64,000 nt of DNA from Mesobacillus foraminis (GTDB lineage: Bacteria; Bacillota; Bacilli; Bacillales; Cytobacillaceae). A program made the translations under genes and the position numbers. The notes below the pieces were generated by a model. That model searched no databases and was not told where the DNA came from. It saw only the letters and a program-made list of their open reading frames with translations. Every line of letters begins with the position of its first letter. The stretch's first letter is position 1. The DNA lies in the NCBI RefSeq assembly GCF_004340465.1, contig NZ_SLVV01000004.1, forward strand, positions 1-64,000, written 5' to 3'. Shown here piece by piece: positions 33,542 through 43,015 of this stretch.

Positions 33542-33967
33542 TTATTCAATTTTATATCGGATATAGTCAAAATTGGCTGTTGGTACTTCTTTTACGACTT
33601 CTCCGCTGTCATTTTTGTATACCTCATATTCCCTGTAAGTTTCAACAATATAGCCGCTTACCTCATCCTGGTCAACAAGGTGCATCTCTAAAGAAGGAAT
33701 ATTCTCTTGATTCATTTCATCCTCACTTTTAAAAGAGGTGACAGTAACAGCGTCGTCATTTTTAAAAAATTCATTTATAGTAAGTTCTATGACCCCTAAA
33801 AGCAATAGGCAGAACAGGGCAAATTTCAAAATGGTTTGGACCAACGCTTTTCTCCTCCCTCTGAGCTTCCTGTAATAAATATATGCTTGTACCCTCCTAT
33901 TAGGACAATTAATTACTTTATAGAGCAGATACTTTAGAAGGGCTGCATATATACAGAAATGAATCAT
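33542..33967 (-). CDS. Small single-pass membrane protein of unknown function
   Basis: A 141-residue protein from ATG at 33967 (AGAGGT seven bases upstream). A basic stretch RRKALVQTILKF precedes one transmembrane helix (about residues 55-72, LFCLLLLGVIELTI), then about 70 mostly acidic residues, probably outside the cell. An N-terminal part starting MIHFCIYAALLKYLLYKVINC is less certain; a GGAGGG site near 33894 suggests a shorter form, but it has no standard start codon at the right distance. No family recognised. Divergent from the LD-carboxypeptidase. Confidence 0.55.
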   Translation of the reverse strand: MIHFCIYAALLKYLLYKVINCPNRRVQAYIYYRKLRGRRKALVQTILKFALFCLLLLGVIELTINEFFKNDDAVTVTSFKSEDEMNQENIPSLEMHLVDQDEVSGYIVETYREYEVYKNDSGEVVKEVPTANFDYIRYKIE

Positions 33968-33998
33968 ATAGATAACCTCTAATGAGGGGGGAAGCAAT

Positions 33999-34925
33999 AT
34001 GAGTATTAAACCAGTTTGCTTGAAAAAAGGGGACACCGTTGGCATTATTGCTCCAGCGGGATCTCCCCGCCGGGACGCTCTTGCCAGGGGGGTGAATTTC
34101 CTTGAGGGCCGGGGTCTTAACATTAAGCTTGGCCGCTATGTCCATTCTGAACATGGGTACCTTGCCGGGACTGACGAGGAGCGGCTTGAGGATCTTCATT
34201 CAATGTTCAGGGATAAAGAGATCAAAGCGATTTTTTGTGCCCGTGGCGGATACGGCACTGCCAGAATTGCTTCAATGATAGATTACGAGCTTCTTAGATC
34301 AAATCCAAAGATTTTTTGGGGCTATAGTGATATTACATTCCTCCATTTGGCCATTATGAAGCAATGCGAGATGGTCACTTTTCACGGTCCCATGATTGCA
34401 TCCGACTTCGGAAGGGAAAAAGTCCATTCAGAAACAGAGGACACCTTCCTGCAAGTTTTTGGGGCAGCCCCCGCTATCTATACAAAGGAACAGCTGTTAT
34501 TAGAATCGATTGTGGAAGGCAGTGCAGCTGGCAGCTTAACAGGTGGAAATTTAACACTGATCACCAGCACGCTGGGCACAAAATTTGAGATAGAGACGGA
34601 TGGACGAATTTTATTTATAGAAGAAATAAATGAAGAACCCCGTGCAGTTGACCGGATGCTGAACCAATTATACATGGCCGGAAAGTTAGAGAAAGCCTCT
34701 GCAATCATTGTCGGAGATTTTCATAATTGTATCCCGGATTCCGAACCGTCATTTAGTGTTGAAGAAGTGGTTTCCCATTATTTGCATTTGGCCGGTAAAC
34801 CGGCTATAAAAGGTTTGAAAATTGGTCATTGTACTCCGAACATAGCTATTCCACTTGGTTCGAAGGCATTCATGGATACAAGCAGAAAAGTAGTGTTTGT
34901 CGAAAGCGGCACGACAATGAATTAG
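33999..34925 (+). CDS. LD-carboxypeptidase, S66 family
   Basis: A 308-residue serine peptidase of family S66. The nucleophile is the Ser in WGYSDITFLH near residue 112; the Glu is in LFIEEINEEP and the His in GHCTPNIAIPLG near residue 277. The start LKKGDTVGIIAPAGS is typical. S66 enzymes cleave the L-Dap/D-Ala bond of recycled murein peptides (LdcA, YkfA) or act in microcin resistance (MccF). No murein-peptide transporter genes adjoin, so the exact role is open. ATG at 33999 after AGGGGGG. Confidence 0.9.
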   Translation: MSIKPVCLKKGDTVGIIAPAGSPRRDALARGVNFLEGRGLNIKLGRYVHSEHGYLAGTDEERLEDLHSMFRDKEIKAIFCARGGYGTARIASMIDYELLRSNPKIFWGYSDITFLHLAIMKQCEMVTFHGPMIASDFGREKVHSETEDTFLQVFGAAPAIYTKEQLLLESIVEGSAAGSLTGGNLTLITSTLGTKFEIETDGRILFIEEINEEPRAVDRMLNQLYMAGKLEKASAIIVGDFHNCIPDSEPSFSVEEVVSHYLHLAGKPAIKGLKIGHCTPNIAIPLGSKAFMDTSRKVVFVESGTTMN

Positions 34926-35700
34926 CAGGAAAATAAATTTAATGTTTTCATAGACACAAGAAAATCAAGATGTTAAGCCTCACACTAGAAGGGAAAAAGA
35001 GTAATTATTTCTCGGGGAAGCGCATAAACTGACAATTAACTGAAAATTAAAAAAGTTTTTCGACGATATTTTCCTTAACACTGTGAGTGCGGGGAGTGAC
35101 GGACAATGCGAAAGAGTAACTGGCAAGGCAACCTCGGTCAAAAGAAATCATTCATTATATCTTAGAGTATTATTTCATTCTACTTTAAATCAAAAAGCCA
35201 AATTTGATCACAAGAGATCTGCTGGAACCGTCCTGTCCCGCAAGTGAACACTACTCATCAAACTTGGCGGAGTTTATGGCTGCGGGTATTACTATAACAA
35301 CAAATAGGTGACAGCGAGTAATTTTAATAACTAGTATATATGGTGTAAGGGACTCGTAAAAATGGGAGCCATCCATTAGATAACATTAATTTAAATTGTT
35401 TGTTATTGGAGTATTAATCAAACGTTTGATTCGTATCCAGAGAAGGTGATAGTACTTGCTATCAAATAAATAGCGGTTGATAGTAATAAGATAAACTATC
35501 CATCTCAAATGTTTTACTATCCAAGAAGTTCTTTAACAATTGGTTATATGTGGAACAACAGTAGTAAAAGGCTGCTTTCTATTCCAGTAAACTACTAAAG
35601 ACGTAAAGTATATTTCCATATTTTTTCTCGCTCGTACGGGTTTATTTGGAGCTGGAATTGTCAATATAAAAAGAAAAAAACAAAGGGAAGGAGGAGAATT
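34926..35700. other. Long gene-free region with operator-like palindromes
   Basis: About 775 AT-rich bases without a supported gene, probably decayed coding or accessory DNA. Two regulatory-looking features: a 16-bp perfect palindrome AATCAAACGTTTGATT at 35416-35431, and five GATAG/CTATC units in alternating direction between 35448 and 35521. Around 35250-35310 a frame reads like GGVYGCGYYY, which may be the trace of a small Gly/Cys-rich spore peptide. Confidence 0.5.
35416..35431. promoter_or_regulatory. 16-bp perfect palindrome, possible operator
   Basis: AATCAAACGTTTGATT is fully self-complementary. Its size and form fit a TetR-type or similar dimer binding site. It is 270 bases upstream of the small ORF at 35701; no regulator gene is near. 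Confidence 0.5.
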
Positions 35701-35847
35701 ATGGAAATCTCAAAAGCTGTTGAGGTAATTAAACGTGAGCGGTTTACTCAAGAGGATGTTGAAAATACAGTCGCCATCCTTGCTGAAACAAAAGGGCTTG
35801 ATCTATTTACAGCCAAGCATTTACTAGAAGATACAAAAGCAAATTGA
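35701..35847 (+). CDS. 48-residue protein of unknown function
   Basis: ATG at 35701 follows the strong site AAGGAGGAGAATT. The product starts MEISKAVEVIKRERFTQEDV and ends LFTAKHLLEDTKAN; predicted helical and soluble, with a slight resemblance to a winged or UBA-like helix set. A terminator (GCCTGGC / GCCAGGC, then TTTTCTTTT at 35857-35885) follows at once. Gene signals are good; family unknown. Confidence 0.7.
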   Translation: MEISKAVEVIKRERFTQEDVENTVAILAETKGLDLFTAKHLLEDTKAN

Positions 35848-35856
35848 GGATGTTTT

Positions 35857-35885
35857 GCCTGGCATGGCTGGCCAGGCTTTTCTTT
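35857..35885 (+). terminator. Rho-independent terminator
   Basis: GCCTGGC at 35857-35863 pairs with GCCAGGC at 35871-35877, followed by TTTTCTTTT. Confidence 0.85.
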
Positions 35886-36048
35886 TGCGCCAATCCCGTG
35901 ATTTCTGCCCATTTACGTATAGAAAAAACCCTTTTTTATAAAAAGAATAGAAAATCATATTCAATCGCAATAAAATGTTTTATAATAATTTTCGATTCTT
36001 TTTTTTTGGATCGAATCTTTATAAGTAAAGCCACAAGGGGGAATGGAG

Positions 36049-36921
36049 ATGAAAATAAGAGTTTCCGCCGTTCAATATCATCTTCACACGATTGCTTCGT
36101 TTGAAGATTTTGCGGCACAATGCGAACATTATATAAAAACAGCCCAGGAATATGGTTCAGAATTTGTATTGTTTCCTGAATTCTTTACAACACAGCTTCT
36201 GTCAATTGGAAGTGAGCAGGGAACAAGATTAACTATAAATGAATTGCCCGGATTTACTGAAGCTTATTTAAATCTGTTCCAGGCATTTGCCATTGAGACA
36301 GGCATGCATATTATTGGGGGAACCCATGTAATTGCCAGAGAAGGCAAGCTATACAATGTTGCCCATTTATTTTATCCAAATGGCCGGATTGAAGAGCAGG
36401 CAAAGCTTCATATTACTCCTACAGAAGTTCATGAATGGAATATGAATGCAGGAGATCACTTCAGGGTATTTGATACCGAAAAAGGACGGATTGCACTGTT
36501 GACCTGCTATGACATCGAGTTCCCGGAAATCGTCAGGATGGCGAAGGCTAAAGGTGCAGATGTGATTTTCTGCCCATCCTGTACAGACGACCGGCATGGT
36601 TTTCACCGAGTCCGCTATACCAGCCACGCACGTGCTATTGAAAATCAGGTTTATGTCGTATTGACAGGGACTGTTGGAGCTTTGCCGACAGTTGATTTTA
36701 TGCGTGCAAACTTTGGCCAGGCAGCCGTGATTACACCAAATGATATTCCATTCCCTCCGAAAGGGCTTCTGGCAGAGGGAGAGCTTAATAACGATATGAT
36801 CGTAACAGCTGATTTAGATCTTTCCTTATTGTACGAAGTGCGGGAGAGAGGCTCCGTAACCACGTGGCGCGACCGCCGTACAGATTTGTATCCCGACTGG
36901 GAACAAATGAAACAATACTAA
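36049..36921 (+). CDS. Carbon-nitrogen hydrolase (nitrilase superfamily)
   Basis: A 290-residue nitrilase-superfamily amidase with the complete Glu-Lys-Cys triad: E in LFPEFF near residue 45, K in QAKLHITPTE near residue 125, and C in LLTCYDIEFPE near residue 160. The superfamily hydrolyses amides, carbamoyl groups or nitriles; the branch (omega-amidase or unknown) cannot be set. Start: ATG at 36049, seven bases after AAGGGGG, preferred over ATG at 36043. Alone, with a hairpin-T terminator about 110 bases downstream. Confidence 0.87.
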   Translation: MKIRVSAVQYHLHTIASFEDFAAQCEHYIKTAQEYGSEFVLFPEFFTTQLLSIGSEQGTRLTINELPGFTEAYLNLFQAFAIETGMHIIGGTHVIAREGKLYNVAHLFYPNGRIEEQAKLHITPTEVHEWNMNAGDHFRVFDTEKGRIALLTCYDIEFPEIVRMAKAKGADVIFCPSCTDDRHGFHRVRYTSHARAIENQVYVVLTGTVGALPTVDFMRANFGQAAVITPNDIPFPPKGLLAEGELNNDMIVTADLDLSLLYEVRERGSVTTWRDRRTDLYPDWEQMKQY

Positions 36922-37029
36922 AAGAGAAGAGGGACTGTTTTCATGGTTCACATCTCAGTAACTCAGGGGTGATTTCTGAACAAACAATAGGAAGCAGTTC
37001 TTTCTTAAAAATGAACAAAGAGCAATGCG

Positions 37030-37053
37030 GGCCAACCGTGTTGGTCTTTTTTT
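37030..37053 (+). terminator. Rho-independent terminator
   Basis: GGCCAAC / GTTGGTC stem (one G-T pair), loop CGT, then eight T from 37047. Confidence 0.82.
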
Positions 37054-37085
37054 TGTTGTTATTAGCAGAAGGTGAGCACAATAAT

Positions 37086-37114
37086 TTGTGTTCCCTCTCT
37101 TGTTTTCCTATAAT
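37086..37114 (+). promoter_or_regulatory. Sigma-A type promoter for yoxD
   Basis: TTGTGT at 37086-37091, 17-base spacer, perfect TATAAT at 37109-37114; start codon at 37152. Confidence 0.75.
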
Positions 37115-37151
37115 AGTTTTTTGAAGTGAGCATTTGAAAGGAGTCGAAAAC

Positions 37152-37868
37152 ATGCAAGATCTTAAAGGAAAAACGGCCTTGATTACGGGAGCGGGCAGAG
37201 GCATCGGGCGTGCGGCAGCCATTGCACTCGCACAGGAAGGAGTAAACATCGGCCTTCTGGGAAGAACCTTGGAGAACCTGGAAAAAGTAACCGACGAGCT
37301 TGAACAGTATGGAGTCAATGTTTCAGGTGCAGCTGCAGATGTAGCAGATATGAATTCTGTTCATCATGCAGTGGATCATATTATTTCAGAACTTGGACCT
37401 ATCGATATTTTGATCAATAATGCTGGAACCGCGAAGTTTGGCGGTTTTCTTGAACTGGAGCCAGAGGAATGGGAAAAGATCATTCAGGTCAATCTGATGG
37501 GTACATACTATGTAACCAGAGCGGTACTGCCTGGTATGATCGAGAGGAAGACAGGAGATATTATCAATATTTCCTCAACTGCCGGCCAAAAAGGTGCACC
37601 CGTTACAAGTGCATACAGTGCCTCTAAATTCGGAGTTCTGGGATTGACTGAGTCCCTGATGATGGAAGTAAGGAAGCACAATATCAGAGTCACGGCAATG
37701 ACCCCTAGCACTGTTGCGACAGACCTTGCAGTTGAGAATAATCTTGTTGGTGAAAATACAGAGAGAGTCATGCAGGCCGAAGATTTAGCTGAAATGATGG
37801 TTGCCCAGCTAAAGCTGCATCCTCGTGTGTTTGTAAAATCAGCGGGATTATGGTCGACAAATCCATAA
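37152..37868 (+). CDS. yoxD: SDR-family 3-oxoacyl-ACP reductase-like protein YoxD
   Basis: A 238-residue classical [13 protein letters not shown] near residue 12, NNAG near residue 88, Ser in NISSTAG near residue 138 and YSASK near residue 152. The C-terminus ends [10 protein letters not shown], which matches B. subtilis YoxD as I remember it, with the same length. It resembles FabG but its true substrate is unknown. ATG at 37152 follows AAGGAGT; an upstream in-frame start would have no binding site. Own promoter and terminator. Confidence 0.9.
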   Translation: MQDLKGKTALITGAGRGIGRAAAIALAQEGVNIGLLGRTLENLEKVTDELEQYGVNVSGAAADVADMNSVHHAVDHIISELGPIDILINNAGTAKFGGFLELEPEEWEKIIQVNLMGTYYVTRAVLPGMIERKTGDIINISSTAGQKGAPVTSAYSASKFGVLGLTESLMMEVRKHNIRVTAMTPSTVATDLAVENNLVGENTERVMQAEDLAEMMVAQLKLHPRVFVKSAGLWSTNP

Positions 37869-37958
37869 AGATTATAGATGAAGAGGGACTCTTACAACGG
37901 TTAATATGTTTAAAATAATAAAATTATGTAAACTTAATGCATAATTAAAAGGAAAAAA

Positions 37959-37990
37959 GGTGCAAACCAATCGGTTTGCACCTTTTTTTT
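37959..37990 (+). terminator. Rho-independent terminator
   Basis: Perfect stem GGTGCAAACC / GGTTTGCACC with loop AATC and eight T. Confidence 0.93.
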
Positions 37991-38790
37991 CGTCCATTTG
38001 AACAGGACGAGTGAGGCAATGGCTAGGTGGGGTTGAGGCGATCTTAAATATATCGATTCAAGACCAGTGTCCCAGTCGCCCTATCAGCAAATGCTGCCTC
38101 TGGTTTTGCAATGCCAAATACTAACCTTGAAGTCGCTGTTAAATCTTCCAATTTAACCAGTCCCTCCTGTTTTTTATTGGCCTTGCACTCTCTGTATACC
38201 ACTTTGAGACAAGCAAAAACATCTAAAGATAAATTCAGTCCCAAAGACCCGGGTGTCCATGAGGAAAATACATTGCACTCTTAGTGTTAGTACCTGATAC
38301 TATGACCGATAAGATTTAATCATCTATCGAAATAATTCCTAGAGAGTAGGGGTTAAATTAAATGGTTGACAGGTGTAAAGTTACCCTTTAGATTTTTGTG
38401 GAATATTGGCGCTTTCTGCGAAGGAATTAGGCGGGATTCCCATTTACGGAGCATCTATTCAGAATTTTTAGACTGCCTATTGCCTTGATTGCTATTTTAT
38501 GTTATCCTCCTGAAAATACCTTTACAAGGTATGTTATGCAATCTGACATCTATTGGACCAGCTTCACCACTGTATATAAATGCACCACAAAAAACTAGTT
38601 ACCATTAAGGATTTTAAGGGTACAGACTGAATATCTGCTATCATTCACTCATCAATGCCATTGTTATGAGATATAAAAAATTTATTACCAATTATTTTTT
38701 TACTGCTTAAGTGAGAAAAGTGGGCAGACTGCCCTTGTAATATGAACGAATGATGACGAATGATAAAAAATATAAAAGGGAGGAATCTAG
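37991..38790. other. Gene-poor stretch
   Basis: About 800 bases with no supported gene. A 66-codon minus-strand frame at 38044-38244 has only a TTG start and no ribosome binding site. Other frames are short and interrupted. Probably decayed DNA. The right end carries the upstream region of the HD-domain gene. Confidence 0.5.
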
Positions 38791-39327
38791 ATGAGGGATG
38801 TGACCTTGTTAGATATTTTTGAACACCATATCACCCAGAAATACGTGAAGCGGTCAGGATTTGCCCATGCAATCGCTGTTGCTTACCATGCCTTTCATTT
38901 AGCAAAGGAGCATAATGAAGATGTCGACATGGCGGCTAAGGCTGGATTTCTCCATGATATAGGACACTTCACTTGGTATCGGAACGGAAAGTGGGATTAT
39001 GATTTGTACCGGCAAAATGACATTCATGCTATTAAAGGGGCTGAGCGTGCCCATAAATTGTTGATTCGGCTTGGCGAAAATCCAGTCAGGGCCAAAGCTA
39101 CTGCCCTTGCCATTTTGTTTCATACTGACTCATTCCTGCCCACTAACGATATTACCAGGACTACCTTGCAGCAAATCGTTAAATGGGCGGATGAAAGAGA
39201 TGAAGAAGAGGGAGGCGCCCATCATTACCGGACCATTAAAAAAGAGCGCGCAAGAGAAAGTATCATCCGGCTGGATCGAATGATTGACGAAGAACTAGGA
39301 CTGGAACAAAATAAACAGCTCTCATAA
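38791..39327 (+). CDS. HD-domain phosphohydrolase-like protein
   Basis: A 178-residue protein with an HD domain: the first His in GFAHAIAVAYH, the HD pair in AAKAGFLHDIGHF near residue 54, and a later metal Asp in VKWADERDEEEG near residue 130. HD-domain proteins are metal-dependent phosphohydrolases of nucleotides or related compounds; the substrate is not known. ATG at 38791 after GGGAGGAAT. A perfect terminator follows. Confidence 0.85.
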   Translation: MRDVTLLDIFEHHITQKYVKRSGFAHAIAVAYHAFHLAKEHNEDVDMAAKAGFLHDIGHFTWYRNGKWDYDLYRQNDIHAIKGAERAHKLLIRLGENPVRAKATALAILFHTDSFLPTNDITRTTLQQIVKWADERDEEEGGAHHYRTIKKERARESIIRLDRMIDEELGLEQNKQLS

Positions 39328-39328
39328 T

Positions 39329-39357
39329 AAAACCCGGAAGCGGCGCTTCCGGGTTTT
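39329..39357. terminator. Bidirectional Rho-independent terminator
   Basis: Perfect 13-bp stem AAAACCCGGAAGC / GCTTCCGGGTTTT with a 3-base loop. Confidence 0.93.
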
Positions 39358-39438
39358 CCTGCGACTTTCCATATTTTTAGATGCCGGGAAATCCTCGAAT
39401 AATTACGGGTCCCCTGAAAAGCACCTTGGTAGGCTTTC

Positions 39439-40518
39439 TTAATTCGCTTCGATGAACTTCTTTTTCCTTCTAAGTCTATAAAATTTCCGGATGTCCTTCA
39501 CGATTATTTTAAGGACGGAATAAAGCGGAATGGCAATCAGGATGCCGATAAATCCATACAGGGAACCTGCGGCCAAAAGCAGTAGGATAACTGTAATAGG
39601 ATGGAGGTTAAGCCTTTTCCCCATTACAAAAGGAGTGATTAGATTTCCTTCTAGCTGCTGAACAATAACAAGGACGGCCAGGACCTTTAGCGCCTGTATG
39701 GGGGAAGCCATCAGGGCGATGAAAAGGGCTGGAAGAATCCCAATCATTGGTCCAAAAAAGGGAACGATTGTCATGAACATAGCAAAAACCGCCAGGATTA
39801 AGGCAAATTCGAGACCGATTATTTTATATCCTATATACATTAATGTACCGTCTGCAATGGCAATGATGAATTGACCGGTAACATAGGTAAACAGTGTCTT
39901 ATCAATGTCCTTTAGTATTTTATTCCCTTCGTCTTCATGTTCCTCCGGGATGAGCTTGATAATATAAGGCCTTAGCTTGTCATCGTCCTTTAAAAAATAA
40001 AACAGAAGGAAAGGCACCACGATCAGGACAGTAGCGATACTGGTGAGAGTTGAAACTAGCCTGCCAATATTTTTTGTCAGGTTTTCCGTAAACGAACGCA
40101 AGTAGGAAAAAATACGATCCTCCATGCCAGTCATATTTACTCCGAATTTTTGTTCCTCAATGGCCTTCTTTGATTCCTCCGTCATTTCTTCCACTTTATT
40201 CGGAAATTCATCAGATAAACCCGACAGCTGCTCCTTAAGCATAGAACCTCCATAGTATGAAAACGCAGAAAACAGACCTGCGACAAGGGCAAACACAATG
40301 AGGATGCTGACAGGCTTAGGGAGATAATGGGCTAGCCATCTTACAGGTGTCCTTAAAATATAGTAAAAGAGTCCTGAAATGAGAACCGGAAAAAAAATAA
40401 CTGTAATGAAATCCAGAAGCAAGCTGCTTAAATAGTCAATCTTTCCAAAAAGGAAAATAATCAGCAGGACCAGAATCGCTGCTGTTGCGTATTTGAAAAA
40501 TGATTTATGAATCCACAT
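39439..40518 (-). CDS. AI-2E family transporter (PerM-like)
   Basis: A 359-residue membrane protein with about eight helices and a large hydrophilic segment (residues 90-150). The C-terminal half, GPMIGILPALFIALM, and EGNLITPFVMGKRLNLHP are family signatures. Members are named for an E. coli autoinducer-2 exporter but many act otherwise, for example as sodium/proton antiporters; function open. ATG at 40518 with GGAGG seven bases upstream. Confidence 0.9.
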   Translation of the reverse strand: MWIHKSFFKYATAAILVLLIIFLFGKIDYLSSLLLDFITVIFFPVLISGLFYYILRTPVRWLAHYLPKPVSILIVFALVAGLFSAFSYYGGSMLKEQLSGLSDEFPNKVEEMTEESKKAIEEQKFGVNMTGMEDRIFSYLRSFTENLTKNIGRLVSTLTSIATVLIVVPFLLFYFLKDDDKLRPYIIKLIPEEHEDEGNKILKDIDKTLFTYVTGQFIIAIADGTLMYIGYKIIGLEFALILAVFAMFMTIVPFFGPMIGILPALFIALMASPIQALKVLAVLVIVQQLEGNLITPFVMGKRLNLHPITVILLLLAAGSLYGFIGILIAIPLYSVLKIIVKDIRKFYRLRRKKKFIEAN

Positions 40519-40629
40519 TGGAGCCTCCTGCAAATGATCATGATTCTATTCATTTCCTTCTTTTGGCCCAATCTAAACAAATCATACTCAAATAAATTAA
40601 AAAGACCACCACGGACGACACCGTGATGG

Positions 40630-41466
40630 CTATTTTACAAAGTATCTGGACCTTTCCGAGAGGAAGTCAGCAATTAGTACAAGGACTATATAACAAACCA
40701 GCAGCAAAGTGATCTCAGTATAATGGAAAAAACTCATGCTGAGCTTGAATTGCTGTCCAAGACCACCGGCTCCCACAAACCCGACGACGATTGTCGTCCT
40801 CATAATGACTTCCCACCTGTACAGGATATAGGTCAAAAATTGAGGCAGAACAGAAGGCAGGACGCCGTAGAGGAGTATTTGCATCCGCCCTGCTCCGGCA
40901 GAAGCAAGATTGCGGATCGGACGGCTGTCAGTATCTTCAATCACTTCGGCACACAGCTTCCCTAAAATGCCAAAGTTATGAAGGGCAAGGGCGATGGCTC
41001 CTGGGAGGATGCCGGGCTTAAAAATGAATATGACGATCATCGCCCAAACTAGCTCGGGAATAGCACGGCTAAAGATGTAGGAGATCCTGATTAGGCCGAA
41101 CAATAGGAAGCTGTACCATTTTTTCGACAGTGTCAAGGTTCCGTCGGCGACATTCCGGGCCGCAGGCAGGACGGTCAAAAACATGACAACCGTAGAAAAT
41201 CCAATCGCCATAATGCTCATTTGAAGGGTTTCGACCGTTAGTTTTATAGCCTCTGACCAGCTGTCCTTGCTTAAAAAGGCTATTTTTTCCTCACCCACAC
41301 CAACTAGTCCCTTAAAAAATTTCCCGGCATACTGTAAATTTTCTCTAGAGAATAACTCGATAAGGCTCGCTTTTTCTACTCCAACAACAAAGTACCAGGA
41401 AGCCGCTATTAAAAAGAGAAAGACATAGACTGAAAAGGTCAGGAACGTGAATTTTGGTTTTCTCAT
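40630..41466 (-). CDS. ABC transporter permease, PhnE family (second copy)
   Basis: A 278-residue inner-membrane permease with five to six helices and a binding-protein-dependent transport signature, the EAA-like loop with EVIEDTDSRPIRNLASAGAGR. It overlaps the preceding permease gene by four bases (ATGA). It belongs to the PhnE family used by phosphonate, phosphite and related oxyanion importers. With the neighbouring ATPase and binding protein it forms a complete importer. The binding protein resembles the putative selenate clade, so I infer selenium oxyanion transport. Confidence 0.85.
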   Translation of the reverse strand: MRKPKFTFLTFSVYVFLFLIAASWYFVVGVEKASLIELFSRENLQYAGKFFKGLVGVGEEKIAFLSKDSWSEAIKLTVETLQMSIMAIGFSTVVMFLTVLPAARNVADGTLTLSKKWYSFLLFGLIRISYIFSRAIPELVWAMIVIFIFKPGILPGAIALALHNFGILGKLCAEVIEDTDSRPIRNLASAGAGRMQILLYGVLPSVLPQFLTYILYRWEVIMRTTIVVGFVGAGGLGQQFKLSMSFFHYTEITLLLVCYIVLVLIADFLSERSRYFVK

Positions 41467-42251
41467 ATTGAAATCCTCTTTCTTAGCATAGTGCTCCAGC
41501 CATCAATCAGAACGACAAGCACGATCAGAAAATACATAAAAGACCAGACCTCATGATAATTTAAGTCATTCAAGGAGAGCTGTATCTGATAACCAAGCCC
41601 ACCTAGGCCGACGAAGCTCATAATGGCGGAAGATCGGACGGCGCATTCAAAACGGTACATGGAATAGCTGATCATGCTGGCCTTTACAGCGGGAAGGTAG
41701 CCGTAGAGAAGGCATTGCAGCCTTGATGCGCCAGAAGCCCGCAGTGCCTCAATTGGCTCATCTGGAACGTCATTGAGCATATCTGCAAAAATCCTGCCCA
41801 AAATCCCGCCATAGGGGATGGCTAATGCAAATACAGCCGCAAAAGGAGAAAGGCCGAAGGAGGCAACAAAGAACAAAGCCCAAACCAGTTCATGTATGGC
41901 CCGCATGAAACCGAGGATCCCCCGAAACGTTCCTTTCATGAACGTTCGTGAACGTTTCCCCGAAGCCAGCACGCCAGATCCGAGTATACCGAATAGTAAA
42001 GCGAGTATTAAGGCAAGGCTCATACCAGCAGTTGCATAGGCAAGGGTGATCCAGGATGATTCTATTCCGAGCGCTACAATTTCCGCTGAGAAATCAGGCT
42101 GCAGCATGGCGGCGAAAACTTGTCCTGCGGTCGCCATACCGCCAGTATGAAAAAGCTCGGGACCCCAATGAATCCCAAGAAGGCTCCAGATAAAAATAAG
42201 TAGCAGAAAAACAGTTAACAGCTTGCGTTTATGAAGGTCAAACGAGAGCAT
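41463..42251 (-). CDS. ABC transporter permease, PhnE family (first copy)
   Basis: A 262-residue permease with about six helices. The EAA-type loop reads FADMLNDVPDEPIEALRASGASR, close to that of the second permease, so the channel is likely a heterodimer of two PhnE-like subunits. ATG at 42251, ten bases after AAGGAG, overlaps the end of the ATPase gene by 14 bases. Translational coupling through all four genes indicates one operon. Confidence 0.85.
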   Translation of the reverse strand: MLSFDLHKRKLLTVFLLLIFIWSLLGIHWGPELFHTGGMATAGQVFAAMLQPDFSAEIVALGIESSWITLAYATAGMSLALILALLFGILGSGVLASGKRSRTFMKGTFRGILGFMRAIHELVWALFFVASFGLSPFAAVFALAIPYGGILGRIFADMLNDVPDEPIEALRASGASRLQCLLYGYLPAVKASMISYSMYRFECAVRSSAIMSFVGLGGLGYQIQLSLNDLNYHEVWSFMYFLIVLVVLIDGWSTMLRKRISI

Positions 42252-43005
42252 TTTGATCAAGCTCCTTTAGCTGGTAAAGCTCTTTAAGCAGTTCGTCTGT
42301 TACTTTTTCAACCGGGAGGTCAAAGAGAATTTCACCATTTTTCAGTGCAATCAGCCTGGTAAAATACCGTTTGGCATACTCGACTGAGTGCAGGCTCGCG
42401 ATAACGGTCTGACCTTCTTCACGTGCCAGCCTTGTGAGTGTTTCAAGAATGTCTTCCGCACGTGCTGGGTCAAGCGAAGCGACTGGTTCATCTGCGAGAA
42501 TAATTTCCGGTCTCTGGACAAGCAGGCGGGCGAGAGCAACCCGTTGCTGCTCACCGCCAGATAGCTTAGAGGTCCGTTCATAAGTCTTATCTGGCAATCC
42601 CACCCTTTCAAGGGCTGAAATAGCTGTTTGTTTATCCTGTGGAAATAAAAGAGAGATGAAGGATTTAACGAATCCCCATTCTGACAAACGGCCGGCAAGA
42701 ACATTATGAATGACAGCCAGCTGTCCGACCAAATCAAATTGCTGGCGAATGATTCCAATCTTTCTGGCCCGGGTTTTTTGGTTGGTGATTTTACGTAAAT
42801 CAAGGCCATCAATTAAAATTTCTCCGCTGTCTGGCTCTATGATGGCAGCCAGTGTATTGAGCAGTGTTGTCTTTCCAGCGCCGCTTGGCCCAATCAGGGC
42901 GACCATCTCTCCTTTTTCCACCACAAAAGAAAGGGAAGATAATGCTATCTTCCGCTCATAATGTTTCGATATTTGGTTGACTTCTATTATGTTATTTTTA
43001 GACAC
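42238..43005 (-). CDS. ABC transporter ATP-binding protein, PhnC family
   Basis: A 255-residue ABC ATPase: Walker A GPSGAGKTT near residue 40, Q-loop in IRQQFDLVG, signature LSGGEQQRVALARLLVQ, Walker B IILADEPVASLDP and the switch His in IASLHSVEYAKR. The order and length fit PhnC of phosphonate-type importers. GTG start at 43005 after AGGTGAC. It begins ten bases after the binding-protein stop. Confidence 0.88.
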   Translation of the reverse strand: MSKNNIIEVNQISKHYERKIALSSLSFVVEKGEMVALIGPSGAGKTTLLNTLAAIIEPDSGEILIDGLDLRKITNQKTRARKIGIIRQQFDLVGQLAVIHNVLAGRLSEWGFVKSFISLLFPQDKQTAISALERVGLPDKTYERTSKLSGGEQQRVALARLLVQRPEIILADEPVASLDPARAEDILETLTRLAREEGQTVIASLHSVEYAKRYFTRLIALKNGEILFDLPVEKVTDELLKELYQLKELDQNALV

Positions 43006-43015
43006 GCCGTGTCAC

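Noticed and set aside
35250-35312. YjcZ-type spore peptide
   Set aside because: A GGVYGCGYYY-like stretch is present, but there is no start codon with a binding site and the hydrophobic second half of YjcZ is missing.
38044-38244. 66-codon minus-strand ORF
   Set aside because: It has only a TTG start without a ribosome binding site and no recognisable family. It lies in a decayed stretch.
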